Under the pieces are notes generated by a model. The model made no database searches, was not told the DNA's origin, and saw only the letters and a list, made by a program, of their open reading frames with translations. Positions 34,091 through 43,025 of a stretch of DNA of 64,000 nucleotides are shown one piece after another; within the stretch, counting starts at the first letter, position 1, and every line of letters begins with the position of its first letter. Made by a program: the position numbers and the translations under genes. The DNA lies in the NCBI RefSeq assembly GCF_016595245.1, contig NZ_JAENHM010000073.1, positions 124,001-188,000 on the forward strand, written 5' to 3'. Source of the DNA: Azospirillum endophyticum (lineage in GTDB: Bacteria > Pseudomonadota > Alphaproteobacteria > Azospirillales > Azospirillaceae).

Positions 34091-35953
34091 TCAGAACAGA
34101 CGCAGGATCGACTGCTGCGACTGGTTGGCGAGCGAGAGGGCGATGGTGCCCAGCTGCTGCCTGGTCTGCAGCATCAGCAGGCTGGCGCCTTCCTCGTTCT
34201 GGTCGGCCAGCGTCAGCTTGCTGGCGCCTTCCGTCAGCACGTCGCTGAACTCCTTGGTGAAGCTCTCGCGGGTCGTGATGATGTTCAGGTTGGTCGACAG
34301 GTTCTGCGAGGCGGAGCGGATCGTCGCCTTGGCGTGATCCAGGCCGGCGACCGCCTTGTCGATGTCGGAGCGGTCCATCCAGCCGTTCTGGGCGCCGTCC
34401 ATCTGCAGGCCCTGGCCGCTGGTCGACAGGTTGACCGCGGTGACCGTGATCGAGTTGGTGTTGCGCTCGTTCAGCTGGACGGTGATGTCGTTCGACGTGT
34501 TGGCGTCGGAGATCTGCTTGGTGACGATGTTGGCCGAGCAGTTCGCCGAGGCCGCCTGCTTGATCGTCTTGGCGTCGACGTCCAGGCGCACCGTGCCGCT
34601 GTCGAAATCGAAGGACTGTTCGCCGCCGCTCAGCTTGCCGTCGCCGCGGTCGTTCATGCCGTCGCGGGTGACCTGGGCGCCGTTGGAGTTGGTGACCTGG
34701 ATCTGCAGGTCGACCTTCTTCTCGATGACCGAGACGCCGTTGCCCTGGTTGTTCGCCGCTTCCAGCAGGCGGCGGTCGACCGTGAAGGACACGATGGTGC
34801 CCGAGGCGAAGCTCTCCGAGATCTTCTTGGTCAGCGCGTTGGTGGCGCTGGTCGTCACCGTCATCTCGCGCACCACGCCGGCGGTGGAATTGCCGGTCAG
34901 GACGATCGTGCCGCTGTTGCCGACCGAGGCGGAGGCGACGTCCTTGCCGGCGAGGCGGCCGCCGGAACCGAGGGCGGTGGTGATCGAGGACTGCAGCTGG
35001 TTCGCGATGTTCATCGCGGCGTTCTGGCCGACGGCGATGTCCGCCTTGGTGGCGGTGTAGCTGAAGGACTGGCCTTCCACCGTGATCGAGAAGATGTCGC
35101 CTTCCTCGATGGTCCCGCCGATGTTCACCGTGGAGATCTGGGCCGTACCGGAGGTGGCGGCGCGCGACAGCTTCGCTTCGATGGTCTGGGTGTTGTCGAA
35201 GTAGGAGATCGTGCGGCTCTCGTCGCCGTCCGACACGATGAAGTCGCGCGAGCGGCCGTTGGCGCCGCGCACCTCGATCTGGACGTCGGAGAAGCCGCCC
35301 AGCGTGGTGGACATCGTGCCCGACAGCTTCAGCCCGACGAAGCCGTGCGCGTTCTCCGTCTTGGAGATGTCGGCGGTCTTGCCTTCGATCGAGCCGTCGC
35401 CCTTGATGCGGATCGCGTAGGTGTCGGCCGAGATGACGTTGGTGACGCGGGCGTTGTCGACGCCGGTGATGGTGTTGACGGCGGCACGGGACGCGCTGGT
35501 GCTGTCCATGCTCATGCCGTTGCCGTTGATCAGGTTCTTGCCCTGATAGCCGCTGTCGGAGGCCAGCTTGTCGATCTGGTCCTTCAGCGTGTTGAACTGC
35601 GAGGCCAGCGACTTGCGGGTGGCGATGGAGGCGGCGTCGTTGCCCAGCGCGGCGTAGGCGGCGGTGGTCAGGCCCTTGGCCTGGTCGACCAGCGAGTCGA
35701 TCGAGGTCAGGCCCTTGTCGGCGGCCTGGATGGTGCTGATCGACTGGCCCATCGCGTCCTTCAGCGAGGACAGGTCGCCGGCACGCTGGTTCAAACCCTT
35801 GGCGGCGAAGAAGGCGGTGGGACCATCCAGAGCCGAATTGATCTTGTTGCCCGTCGACAGGATGTTCTGCTTCTTGTCGATACCGGCCTGCGTGCTCTGC
35901 AGCTGCAGCAGGTTGGTGCGCATCGAGGCGGTCAGGGTCACATTACCGGCCAT
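34091..35953 (-). CDS. Flagellin
   Basis: The 620-residue filament protein has the conserved coiled-coil ends: MAGNVTLTASMRTNLLQLQS and KGLNQRAGDLSSLKDAMGQS at the N-terminus, and RQQLGTIALSLANQSQQSIL RLF at the C-terminus (ending SILRLF). A long variable centre of about 350 residues forms the exposed domains. No cleaved signal is present, as expected for export through the flagellar channel. AAGGAG lies 9 bases before the ATG at 35953; the longer frame to 36031 is not supported. The layout resembles the lateral flagellin of Azospirillum, but polar versus lateral use cannot be decided here. No other flagellar gene is in the window. A Cys in the variable domain (AASANCSANIVT) is unusual for flagellin. 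Confidence 0.92.
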   Translation of the reverse strand: MAGNVTLTASMRTNLLQLQSTQAGIDKKQNILSTGNKINSALDGPTAFFAAKGLNQRAGDLSSLKDAMGQSISTIQAADKGLTSIDSLVDQAKGLTTAAYAALGNDAASIATRKSLASQFNTLKDQIDKLASDSGYQGKNLINGNGMSMDSTSASRAAVNTITGVDNARVTNVISADTYAIRIKGDGSIEGKTADISKTENAHGFVGLKLSGTMSTTLGGFSDVQIEVRGANGRSRDFIVSDGDESRTISYFDNTQTIEAKLSRAATSGTAQISTVNIGGTIEEGDIFSITVEGQSFSYTATKADIAVGQNAAMNIANQLQSSITTALGSGGRLAGKDVASASVGNSGTIVLTGNSTAGVVREMTVTTSATNALTKKISESFASGTIVSFTVDRRLLEAANNQGNGVSVIEKKVDLQIQVTNSNGAQVTRDGMNDRGDGKLSGGEQSFDFDSGTVRLDVDAKTIKQAASANCSANIVTKQISDANTSNDITVQLNERNTNSITVTAVNLSTSGQGLQMDGAQNGWMDRSDIDKAVAGLDHAKATIRSASQNLSTNLNIITTRESFTKEFSDVLTEGASKLTLADQNEEGASLLMLQTRQQLGTIALSLANQSQQSILRLF

Positions 35954-36318
35954 GGTCCTAGTCTCCTTCTGAGGCTGTCCCCGCGCTTGGTCATTTGACC
36001 GGCGAGGCAACGTGCGTTTTCCTGACACCACTAATTCAAGCGCCGTGCCAACTGCGGTGGTGTGCCATAAGTGGCTGATTTCCCTATGGAATAAAAATAG
36101 GTCGGCAAAAAGGGCAGGGTTGGGCCAGGGCCCTCCGGCCCGATGTCCGAAAAAGAGTCCCGGAATCTTTTGCCGGTGACGGACGGTTCTGCCGATGCGG
36201 GCGGCGGTAAGAATCTTCCCACCGCCCGACCGGCGCGGCTATGGTCTGGTTCCAAACCATGCGCCAAACATCGAATGCCCGGCCCCAAGCGGGGCGTGGC
36301 AGGGAAGGGAGAAGCATC
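35954..36318. other. Divergent region between flagellin and RidA genes
   Basis: This 365-bp region holds the promoters of two divergent genes. The flagellin side carries the sigma-54-like sequence listed at 36035-36051. Around 36090-36190 the sequence is AT-richer, with no gene. The RidA ribosome site AAGGGAG is at 36305-36311. Confidence 0.5.
36035..36051 (-). promoter_or_regulatory. Possible sigma-54 promoter of the flagellin gene
   Basis: On the minus strand the sequence TTGGCACGGCGCTTGAA fits the -24 half TGGCACG of a sigma-54 promoter with correct 4-base spacing to TTG. The -12 half reads TTGAA instead of TTGCA, missing the usual GC. It lies about 80 bp before the flagellin ATG. Flagellation in Azospirillum depends on RpoN, which makes the match worth testing. 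Confidence 0.35.
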
Positions 36319-36786
36319 ATGACCGGTCGGATCGACGCGCGCCTGGCGGAGCTGGGCATCGAGTTGCCGCAGGCCGCCGCCCCGGTGGCCGCCTACGTGC
36401 CCTACACCCGTTCGGGCAACACGCTCTACATCTCGGGTCAGGTCACGGTCTGGAACGGCGAGCGCAAGTTCGTCGGCAAGGTCGGCCAGGACTTCACGGT
36501 GGAGCAGGGCAAGGACGCCGCGCGCCTGTGCGCGCTGAACATCCTGGCCCAGGCCAAGGCCGCGCTGGGCGGCGACCTGGACCGCGTCACCCGCGTTCTG
36601 CGGCTGGGCGGCTTCGTCAACTCCGGCGCCGACTTCCACGATCATCCGCTGGTCATCAACGGCGCGTCGGAGCTGATGCGCGACGTCTTCGGCGAGGCCG
36701 GCCAGCATGCCCGCGCCGCGGTCGGCGCTCCGTCGCTGCCCGGCAACGTCGCGGTCGAGGTCGACGCGATTCTGGAAGTGGCCTGA
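36319..36786 (+). CDS. RidA/YjgF family protein
   Basis: The 155-residue protein belongs to the Rid family, whose best-known members hydrolyse reactive enamine/imine intermediates released by PLP enzymes. Markers are YTRSGNTLYISGQVTVWNGE in the first half and the C-terminal ARAAVGAPSLPGNVAVEVDA, which includes the conserved Arg and the family's closing motif. The ATG has AAGGGAG 8 bases upstream. It is transcribed away from flagellin. The product is longer than the 130-residue RidA type and fits the subgroup with an N-terminal extension (RIDARLAELGIELP). Confidence 0.88.
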   Translation: MTGRIDARLAELGIELPQAAAPVAAYVPYTRSGNTLYISGQVTVWNGERKFVGKVGQDFTVEQGKDAARLCALNILAQAKAALGGDLDRVTRVLRLGGFVNSGADFHDHPLVINGASELMRDVFGEAGQHARAAVGAPSLPGNVAVEVDAILEVA

Positions 36787-36882
36787 CCCATCCCCGGCCG
36801 GTGATGGTCAGGGTGGTGGCGGCGCCTTGCTGTATCGCGGCATGAGGCCTACCTCCTTGCCATGGTTCAAGGAGACGCATGC

Positions 36883-38046
36883 ATGCCCGACGGCAACGAG
36901 GCGATCACCGTCAAGGTTCTGACCGGGATCGGCGAGGCGGACCAGCAGGACTGGGATGCCTGCGCCGGTCCCGGCAACCCGTTCCTCTCCCATGCCTTCC
37001 TGTCGGCGCTGGAGGAATCGGGGTCGGCGACCGGCAAGTCCGGCTGGCAGCCCAGCCATCTCGCCGCCTATGACGGGGCCGGCCGCATGGTCGGCGCGGT
37101 CCCGGCCTATCTGAAGAGCCATTCCCAAGGCGAGTATGTCTTCGACCATGCTTGGGCCAACGCCTTCGAGCGGGCGGGCGGCAGTTACTATCCCAAGCTG
37201 CAGGTGTCGGTTCCCTTCACGCCCGTGCCGGGACCGCGGCTGCTGGTGGCGCCCGGACCGCGCGCCGATGCGGTCGCCGACGCGCTGATCTCGGCGCTGG
37301 AGCAGGTGGCCGACCGCTACGGCGTCTCCTCCGCCCACGTCACCTTTCCCGAACGCGGCGACTGGGACCGGCTGGGCGGGGCCGGCTGGCTGCAGCGGCT
37401 GGGCGTGCAGTATCACTGGCACAACCGGGGCTATGGCAGCTTCGACGCGTTCCTGGAGGCGCTGAACTCCCGCAAACGCAAGGCGATCCGCAAGGAACGG
37501 CGCGAGGTCGCCGAGAGCAGCGTCCGCCTGCACACCCTGACCGGCGACGAACTGAAGCCGGAGCATTGGGACGCCTTCCACCGCTTCTACCTGGACACCG
37601 CCGACCGCAAATGGGGCGGCGGCTATCTCAACCGCCGTTTCTTCGAGCTGCTGGGCCGGACCATGGCCGACCGGGTGGTGCTGGTGATGTGCGAGGATGG
37701 CGGGGAGTGGGTGGCGGGGGCGCTGAACCTGCTGGGCGACGACGCACTGTACGGCCGCAACTGGGGTTCGGACGGGCGCTACCGCTTCCTGCATTTCGAG
37801 GCTTGCTATTACCGGGCGCTGGACTTCGCCATCGAGCGCGGGCTGGCCCGGGTCGAAGCCGGCGCCCAGGGCGAGCACAAGATCCAGCGCGGCTATCTGC
37901 CGGTGGCGACCTACAGCGCCCACTGGATCGCCGACCCCGGCTTCCGCCGCGCGGTGGAGCGTTATCTGGCGCAGGAGCGGCCGGCGGTGGAGGCGGAGAT
38001 CGAGGCGCTGGACGAGGAATTGTCGCCCTACCGGCGGGAAGGCTGA
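36883..38046 (+). CDS. FemAB-like GNAT N-acyltransferase (DUF482 family)
   Basis: The 387-residue protein has the features of the peptidoglycan biosynthesis/recognition-like DUF482 family of paired GNAT domains: NPFLSHAFLSALEESGSA near the N-terminus, SYYPKLQVSVPFTPVPGPRL, NSRKRKAIRKERREV in the middle, and ARVEAGAQGEHKIQRGYLPV near the C-terminus. The start at 36883 has AAGGAG 8 bases upstream, better than the in-frame ATG at 36862. It converges on the CoA-transferase gene with only 3 bp between stops. The acyl donor and acceptor are unknown. Confidence 0.85.
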   Translation: MPDGNEAITVKVLTGIGEADQQDWDACAGPGNPFLSHAFLSALEESGSATGKSGWQPSHLAAYDGAGRMVGAVPAYLKSHSQGEYVFDHAWANAFERAGGSYYPKLQVSVPFTPVPGPRLLVAPGPRADAVADALISALEQVADRYGVSSAHVTFPERGDWDRLGGAGWLQRLGVQYHWHNRGYGSFDAFLEALNSRKRKAIRKERREVAESSVRLHTLTGDELKPEHWDAFHRFYLDTADRKWGGGYLNRRFFELLGRTMADRVVLVMCEDGGEWVAGALNLLGDDALYGRNWGSDGRYRFLHFEACYYRALDFAIERGLARVEAGAQGEHKIQRGYLPVATYSAHWIADPGFRRAVERYLAQERPAVEAEIEALDEELSPYRREG

Positions 38047-38049
38047 GCG

Positions 38050-39162
38050 CTACACCCAGCCGGCGAGCACCGTGGCGGCGTCGCTCTCCCGCAGGGGCGC
38101 CCGCTCCGGCGGCGGAGCGCCATCGACGCGCAGGCCCATCAGCGTCTCCACCAGCGGCTCCGGGCCGGCCGAGACGCGGACCTGCCCGCGGGCGGCGATA
38201 TGCGGGTGGGCGGGGACCTCCGTCAGGTCCGGCAAAGCCTCGAAACAGCAGTCGACCGGATCGAGCAGCGCCTTCCACTCCGCCAGGGTCCGGCCGGCGA
38301 ACAGACTGTCCAGCTCCGCGGTCAGGGCGGTCTGGGGCAGGGGATCCTCCTGCCGGGCGATCCAGTCGGGGCGGCCGACCGCCTCGCAGAAACCGGCCCA
38401 GAACTTGGCCTCCAGCGCCGACAGGGTGACGAAGCGGCCGTCGGCGGTGCGGTAGATGCGGTAGCAGGCGGCCCCGCCCGACAGCAGAGCCTCGCCGCGC
38501 TTCGGCAAGGTGCCGCGCGCCGCGGCGGTCAGGGTCATGCCCTGCCAGCCCAGCACCGATTCCATGATCGACAGGTCGAGGAAGCTGCCCTGTCCGGTGC
38601 GTTCGCGTCCGAGCAGCGCGCCCGCCACCGCCAGCGCCGCCTGCTGGGCGGAGGCGAAATCGGCGACCGGCAGATAGCTGATGACCGGCCGGTCGGGCAG
38701 CCCGGAAGCGTCCAGCCCGCCGCCGACCGCCATGTAGTTCAGGTCATGCCCGGCCCGCGTCCCATAGGGACCGTCATAGCCCCAGCCCGACAGGCTGGCA
38801 TGGACCAGCCGCGGGTTGATCTCCCGCAGCCGCTCGCGCGCCAGCCCCAGCTTGTCCATCACGCCCGGCCGGTAGCTCTCGATCAGCGCGTCGGCCTTCG
38901 CCAGCAGGGCTTCCAGCGCCGCGCGGCCATCGGCCGACTTCAGGTCGATGCGGACGACCGTCTTGCCGGCGTTCAGCAGCTTGTAGGCGGCGGTGGTGCC
39001 GTCGCCGTCCACCGGCCCCAGCCGGCGCAGCGGGTCGCCGCCCGGCGGCTCCACCTTCACCACCGTGGCGCCGAGGTCGCCCAGCAGCTGCGCCGCATAG
39101 GGGCCGGGCAGATATTGCCCGAGGTCGACGATGCGCAGTCCGGCCAGGAAGGTCAGCGGCAT
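38050..39162 (-). CDS. CaiB/BaiF CoA-transferase family protein, alpha-methylacyl-CoA racemase-like
   Basis: The 370-residue enzyme starts MPLTFLAGLRIVDLGQYLPG and continues LGDLGATVVKVEPPGGDPLR, the standard opening of the family. The segment RAGHDLNYMAVGGGLDASG holds the Asp of the alpha-methylacyl-CoA racemase subgroup, and the length also fits that subgroup rather than the formyl-CoA transferases (about 430). It would epimerise 2-methylacyl-CoA esters in fatty-acid or side-chain breakdown; a CoA-transferase role cannot be excluded. The ribosome site is weak. Upstream lies a palindromic repeat and moaA, so linkage to either is not obvious. Confidence 0.85.
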   Translation of the reverse strand: MPLTFLAGLRIVDLGQYLPGPYAAQLLGDLGATVVKVEPPGGDPLRRLGPVDGDGTTAAYKLLNAGKTVVRIDLKSADGRAALEALLAKADALIESYRPGVMDKLGLARERLREINPRLVHASLSGWGYDGPYGTRAGHDLNYMAVGGGLDASGLPDRPVISYLPVADFASAQQAALAVAGALLGRERTGQGSFLDLSIMESVLGWQGMTLTAAARGTLPKRGEALLSGGAACYRIYRTADGRFVTLSALEAKFWAGFCEAVGRPDWIARQEDPLPQTALTAELDSLFAGRTLAEWKALLDPVDCCFEALPDLTEVPAHPHIAARGQVRVSAGPEPLVETLMGLRVDGAPPPERAPLRESDAATVLAGWV

Positions 39163-39211
39163 GGCGGTGCTCGCTCTTGGTTGGTGGAGGGGAGATCAAG
39201 TTCTTGCGGGC

Positions 39212-39325
39212 GATGCCCCCACCCCATCCCTCCCCCGCTTTGCGGTGGAGGGGGTAGGAGCTTTGCGGGAGTTCGGCGCCAGTCCCCTCTCCCTCGAAGA
39301 GGGGGAGGGTTAGGGAGGGGGCATC
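39212..39325. repeat. GC-rich palindromic intergenic repeat, copy 2
   Basis: An outer inverted repeat GATGCCCCC/GGGGGCATC (39212-39220, 39317-39325) encloses two hairpins: CCCTCC...GGAGGG around GCTTTGC, and CCCCTCTCCCTC...GAGGGGGAGGG. CCCTCCC and GTTAGGGAGGG sequences relate it to the copies at 9.2, 47.6 and 53.9 kb. It lies between moaA and the CoA-transferase gene. Confidence 0.78.
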
Positions 39326-39355
39326 GGAGCGAGCGGCTTCACGATGCCTGGACCC

Positions 39356-40396
39356 TCACCCCCCCGTGACGCTCATGTGCCGGCCGACGGCCGGACCCTG
39401 GTGGCGGCGGTCGATGATGAAGTCGTGGCCCTTGGGCTTGCGGGTGATCGCCTCGCGCACCGCATCGACCAGCGGGCCGTCCTCGTCGCTGACGCGCAGG
39501 GGGGTGCGCAGGTCGGCGGCGTCCTCCTGGCCCAGGCACATGTAGAGGGTTCCGGTGCAGGTCAGCCGCACGCGGTTGCAGCTCTCGCAGAAATTGTGGG
39601 TCAGCGGCGTGATGAAGCCGACGCGCTGGCCGGTCTCCTCCACCCGGACATAGCGGGCGGGGCCGCCGGTGCGGTGGTCGCTCTCGGTCAGGGTCCAGCG
39701 CTTCTGCAACTCGGCCTTCAGCATGGTGAGCGGCCAATACTGGTCGAGTCGGGCGCCCTCGCCGATGTCGCCCATCGGCATCACCTCGATGAAGGTCAGG
39801 TCGAAGCCCTGCTCGCCGCACCATGCCACCATGCGGTGAATTTCGTCGTCGTTGACGCCCTTCAGCGCCACCGTGTTGATCTTGATCTTCAGCCCGGCCT
39901 CCTTGGCCGCCTGGATGCCGCCCAGGATCTTGTCAAGCTTGCCCCAGCGGGTGATGGCCTGGAACTTGTGCGGATCCAGCGTGTCGAGCGAGACGTTGAT
40001 CCGCCGCACCCCGGCCTCATACAGCCCGGCGGCATGCTTGAACAGCATGGTGCCGTTGGTGGTCAGCGTCAGCTCGTCCAGGTCGCCCGCCTTGATGTGG
40101 CGGCCCAGCGAATGGATCAGCCGCATCACGTCGCGCCGGACCAGCGGCTCGCCGCCGGTCAGCCGCAGCTTGCGCGTGCCCAGCTTGACGAAGGCGCTGC
40201 ACAGCCGGTCCAGCTCCTCCAGCGTCAGCACCTCCGCCTTCGGCAGGAAGCTCATGTCCTCCGCCATGCAATAGACGCAGCGGAGGTCGCAACGGTCGGT
40301 CACCGATACGCGCAGATACTCCACCTTGCGGCCGAACGGGTCGACGAGCGGGGCAAGGTTGGCTGGCGACTGGGCTTCTGACACGGGATCGATCAT
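39356..40396 (-). CDS. moaA: GTP 3',8-cyclase (molybdenum cofactor biosynthesis protein A)
   Basis: The 346-residue radical-SAM enzyme makes the first pterin intermediate of molybdopterin. The radical-SAM cluster is TDRCDLRCVYCMAE (about residues 27-40). The second [4Fe-4S] site is CESCNRVRLTCTGTLYMCLG near 265, and the protein ends in the essential GG tail (SVTGG). The ATG at 40396 has GGAG 8 bases upstream; the longer frame is not supported. It lies just beside a formate dehydrogenase region whose enzyme needs this cofactor. No other moa gene is adjacent. Confidence 0.96.
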   Translation of the reverse strand: MIDPVSEAQSPANLAPLVDPFGRKVEYLRVSVTDRCDLRCVYCMAEDMSFLPKAEVLTLEELDRLCSAFVKLGTRKLRLTGGEPLVRRDVMRLIHSLGRHIKAGDLDELTLTTNGTMLFKHAAGLYEAGVRRINVSLDTLDPHKFQAITRWGKLDKILGGIQAAKEAGLKIKINTVALKGVNDDEIHRMVAWCGEQGFDLTFIEVMPMGDIGEGARLDQYWPLTMLKAELQKRWTLTESDHRTGGPARYVRVEETGQRVGFITPLTHNFCESCNRVRLTCTGTLYMCLGQEDAADLRTPLRVSDEDGPLVDAVREAITRKPKGHDFIIDRRHQGPAVGRHMSVTGG

Positions 40397-40529
40397 CACT
40401 GGACTCCAGGAGCGGCCGCTGACGGGCCACCACAGTATATGTTCGCCACACGTACGATGTGCAACGGTGACGGGACTGTATTCCACATCACGGTATGCCG
40501 ACTTTGATGGCGATCAAGGGATCTCGGCG

Positions 40530-42584
40530 TCACGTCAGCTTTTGTCGCATGGCCGCCGCCCGCACATCCCGTTCGGCTTCCTCGCGTTCGCGCAGGTCGT
40601 CGTCGGTGGTGCGCGGCACCGGCGGACGGCCCAGCGAGAAGGGCTCGTTCCCGCGCTCGAACTGGTCGCGGACGCGGCAGTCCTCGCACATGCGGATGCG
40701 GTTGGCGGCCTCCGGCGTCGCGAACATCCAATGCTTGCCGGCCAGCGTCGTCACGATCTTCTCGATCGAGGACTTGGTGGCGAAGGGCTTGCCGCAGGAC
40801 ACGCAGCAGAAGGGCTCCTCCTCCTTCACCACCACGGCGCCGCGCGCCCGGTCGCGGAAGTCGATCTCCGGAACCAGGGAGACGACCTTCTCCGGGCAGA
40901 CGCTCTTGCACAGGCCGCACTGGACGCAGGCATCCTGGGCGAAGGACAGCATCGGCTTGTCGGCATTGTCGAGCAGGGCGCCGGTCGGGCAGGCGCCGAC
41001 GCAGGACAGGCAGAGCGTGCAGCCCGCCACATCGACCGACACCCGGCCGAAGGGGGCGCCCGGCGGCAACGGCAGGACCTCCACCGGGGCCGGGGCGGCC
41101 TTGTGCAGGTGGCGCAACGCCAGCATGGTCACCGTGCGCTTCGGGCCCATCGGCAGGAACATGCCGGCCTCGACCTCGTCCGCGGGCAGCGCCCACAGCG
41201 CGTCGGCCACCGAGTCGGGATCGGCGGCGTCGATCACCGCGACCCGGCCGGAGCCGTAGCCGAGCCCGCTGAAGGCGGCCTCGGCCAGCCCGACCTGGGC
41301 GGCGAGGCCGACGGTCTCCCCCTCGTTTTCCGGCCCGGTCAGCAGGCGGACATGGGTGCAGCCATAGGCCAGCGCCAGCGCGAACAGGTCGAAGCCGACC
41401 TGCGTCACCTCGTTCAGCGCGAAGGGCAGCACGCGGGCCGGCAGGCCGCGGCCATGCCGCGCCATCATCCCGACCAGCGCGTCGCCATGGCGGGGGTCGT
41501 GGATCAGCAGCGCCGGCGCCGTCCCGCCGGCCTTGCGATAGCTGCCCAGCAACGTGCGCAGCCGTTCATAAACGGTGGCGGCGGGCGGCAGGGCATAGGT
41601 CGCCGCCCCGGTCGGGCAGACCGCGGCGCAGGACCCGCAGCCGGCGCAGACATGCGGGTCGATGGCGACATGGTCGCCGTTGGGCGAGATCGCTCCGGTC
41701 GGGCAGACGTCCAGGCAGCGGGTGCAGCCGGTCTTGCGGCTGCGCGAATGGACGCAGAGCTCGGCCTTGAAGTCGACGAAGCGCGGCTTCTCGAACTCGC
41801 CGACCAGATCGGCGATTTCCAGCAGAGCCCTGGCGACCTGGACCGGGCTGTTCGGATCCGGGCGCAGATAGCCGTCGCGGCGCTTGTGGTCGGGGAACAG
41901 CGGCGTGCCGCCGGTCAGGTCGAGGATCAGGTCGCAGCGGGCCGCCGCCCCCTGCCGCACCGGCTCGAATCCCAGCGCCCCACGCGAGGAGGGCAAGGCC
42001 GGGGCGTAATCGTCCACCACGATCTCGAAGGCGCCGATCCAGCCGCGGGCGCTGCGGATGCGGCCGCGGAAGATCGCCGCGTCCATCACCGGCGGCGGTG
42101 CGATGTCCCTGGGGTTGGCCAGCAGGATGGTGACGTCCAGCCGTTTCGCCAGCTCCCGTCCGGCCTCGATGGCGCGCTCGTCGGTGCCATAGACCAGGCA
42201 GGTGCCCTGGGAGGTCAGGGTCAGGGCGCCGGTGGGCGGGATCGGCAGGGCCGCCTCGGCCAGCAGCGCCGCGATCTTCGGCAGCGCCCGGGGGCCCTCG
42301 TCCGACCAGCCGGCGCGCTCGCGGATGTTGGTGAAGGCCAGCGCGGTGTCCGGCGCCACGTCCGCCGCGATTTCGCTGAACAGCGGTGCTTCCTGCGTGC
42401 AGGCGACCAGCAGCGGCTGGCCGCCGGCCAACGCCGCCTCGAAGCGGTCGAGCTGCGCCCGGCACAGCTGGGTGTGTATGGCGACGGCGCCACCGTCGCC
42501 GCACGCCTTGCCCAGCGCCGCCCCGTCCAGCGCGATGCTGTGCGCGCAGTCGCAGACGAGCACCGTCCGATCGCCGATCTTCAT
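40530..42584 (-). CDS. Multi-cluster 4Fe-4S ferredoxin-domain protein of the FDH region
   Basis: The 684-residue protein has at least four ferredoxin-type cluster motifs. GCTRCLDVCPTGA and CAGCGSCAAVCPTGA lie near the middle; CTLCLSCVGACPTGAL and CVQCGLCKSVCPEKV lie toward the C-terminus. Two more Cys pairs follow (FCCVSCGKPFA and MCEDCRV). The N-terminal part, with VLVCDCAHSIALD, resembles the heterodisulfide-reductase/HdrA-like region. Such proteins occur next to formate dehydrogenase genes in proteobacteria and are presumed to carry electrons or assist maturation. The start at 42584 is the best ATG, though its ribosome site is weak. It is divergent from the ParD antitoxin gene. Confidence 0.82.
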   Translation of the reverse strand: MKIGDRTVLVCDCAHSIALDGAALGKACGDGGAVAIHTQLCRAQLDRFEAALAGGQPLLVACTQEAPLFSEIAADVAPDTALAFTNIRERAGWSDEGPRALPKIAALLAEAALPIPPTGALTLTSQGTCLVYGTDERAIEAGRELAKRLDVTILLANPRDIAPPPVMDAAIFRGRIRSARGWIGAFEIVVDDYAPALPSSRGALGFEPVRQGAAARCDLILDLTGGTPLFPDHKRRDGYLRPDPNSPVQVARALLEIADLVGEFEKPRFVDFKAELCVHSRSRKTGCTRCLDVCPTGAISPNGDHVAIDPHVCAGCGSCAAVCPTGAATYALPPAATVYERLRTLLGSYRKAGGTAPALLIHDPRHGDALVGMMARHGRGLPARVLPFALNEVTQVGFDLFALALAYGCTHVRLLTGPENEGETVGLAAQVGLAEAAFSGLGYGSGRVAVIDAADPDSVADALWALPADEVEAGMFLPMGPKRTVTMLALRHLHKAAPAPVEVLPLPPGAPFGRVSVDVAGCTLCLSCVGACPTGALLDNADKPMLSFAQDACVQCGLCKSVCPEKVVSLVPEIDFRDRARGAVVVKEEEPFCCVSCGKPFATKSSIEKIVTTLAGKHWMFATPEAANRIRMCEDCRVRDQFERGNEPFSLGRPPVPRTTDDDLREREEAERDVRAAAMRQKLT

Positions 42585-42695
42585 CGTTCTCAAAATCCCT
42601 GTCGCTTGGGGCAGGCGCCCCTGGCTGTCGACAGTCATATGGGGGAATGCGGCGGGATGGGAATGGGAATCTTGTCAGGGGCGGGTTGTCACCGA

Positions 42696-42723
42696 TTGCC
42701 GTGATAACAAGCTTTGCTATAGT
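42696..42723 (+). promoter_or_regulatory. Candidate promoter/operator of the parDE module
   Basis: TTGCCG and TATAGT are separated by 16 bp, 21 bp before the parD ATG. GCTATAGTTGGCTAT (42716-42730) contains a direct repeat GCTAT, a possible ParD binding site. Assigned by pattern only. Confidence 0.35.
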
Positions 42724-42743
42724 TGGCTATTCGGAGGCGGACG

Positions 42744-43025
42744 ATGAACGTATCCCTTACTCCTGAACTTGAACGGCGGATTGAGGAGCGCGTGGCAAGC
42801 GGGCTGTATGGTTCGGCCAGCGAGGTGATGCGCGAGGCGTTACGCCTGTACTTCCGTATCGACGATGCCAATGGTCGCGCTCTGGAACGGTTGAACCGCG
42901 ATATCGGGGAGGCCATCGGCCAGTTGGACCGGGGCGAGGGGATCGCCGCGGAAGAGGCCCGGCGCCTGTCGAAAGAGCGGATTGCCGCCCGCAGACAGGC
43001 AAAGGGCCGTCTGGACGAACCGTGA
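42744..43025 (+). CDS. parD: ParD-family antitoxin (ribbon-helix-helix)
   Basis: The 93-residue protein begins MNVSLTPELERRIEERVASG then LYGSASEVMREALRLY, the ribbon-helix-helix DNA-binding domain of ParD/CopG antitoxins. The basic C-terminal half (EEARRLSKERIAARRQAKGR) would wrap the toxin. GGAGG lies 6 bases before the ATG at 42744. Its stop overlaps the GTG start of the toxin gene (GTGA), the usual coupling. The frame is intact even though the toxin partner is frameshifted. Confidence 0.88.
   Translation: MNVSLTPELERRIEERVASGLYGSASEVMREALRLYFRIDDANGRALERLNRDIGEAIGQLDRGEGIAAEEARRLSKERIAARRQAKGRLDEP

Noticed and set aside
40397..40529. Molybdenum-cofactor riboswitch before moaA
   Set aside because: Only a short imperfect inverted repeat (CACACGTACGATGTG) was seen; no moco-RNA architecture could be recognised.
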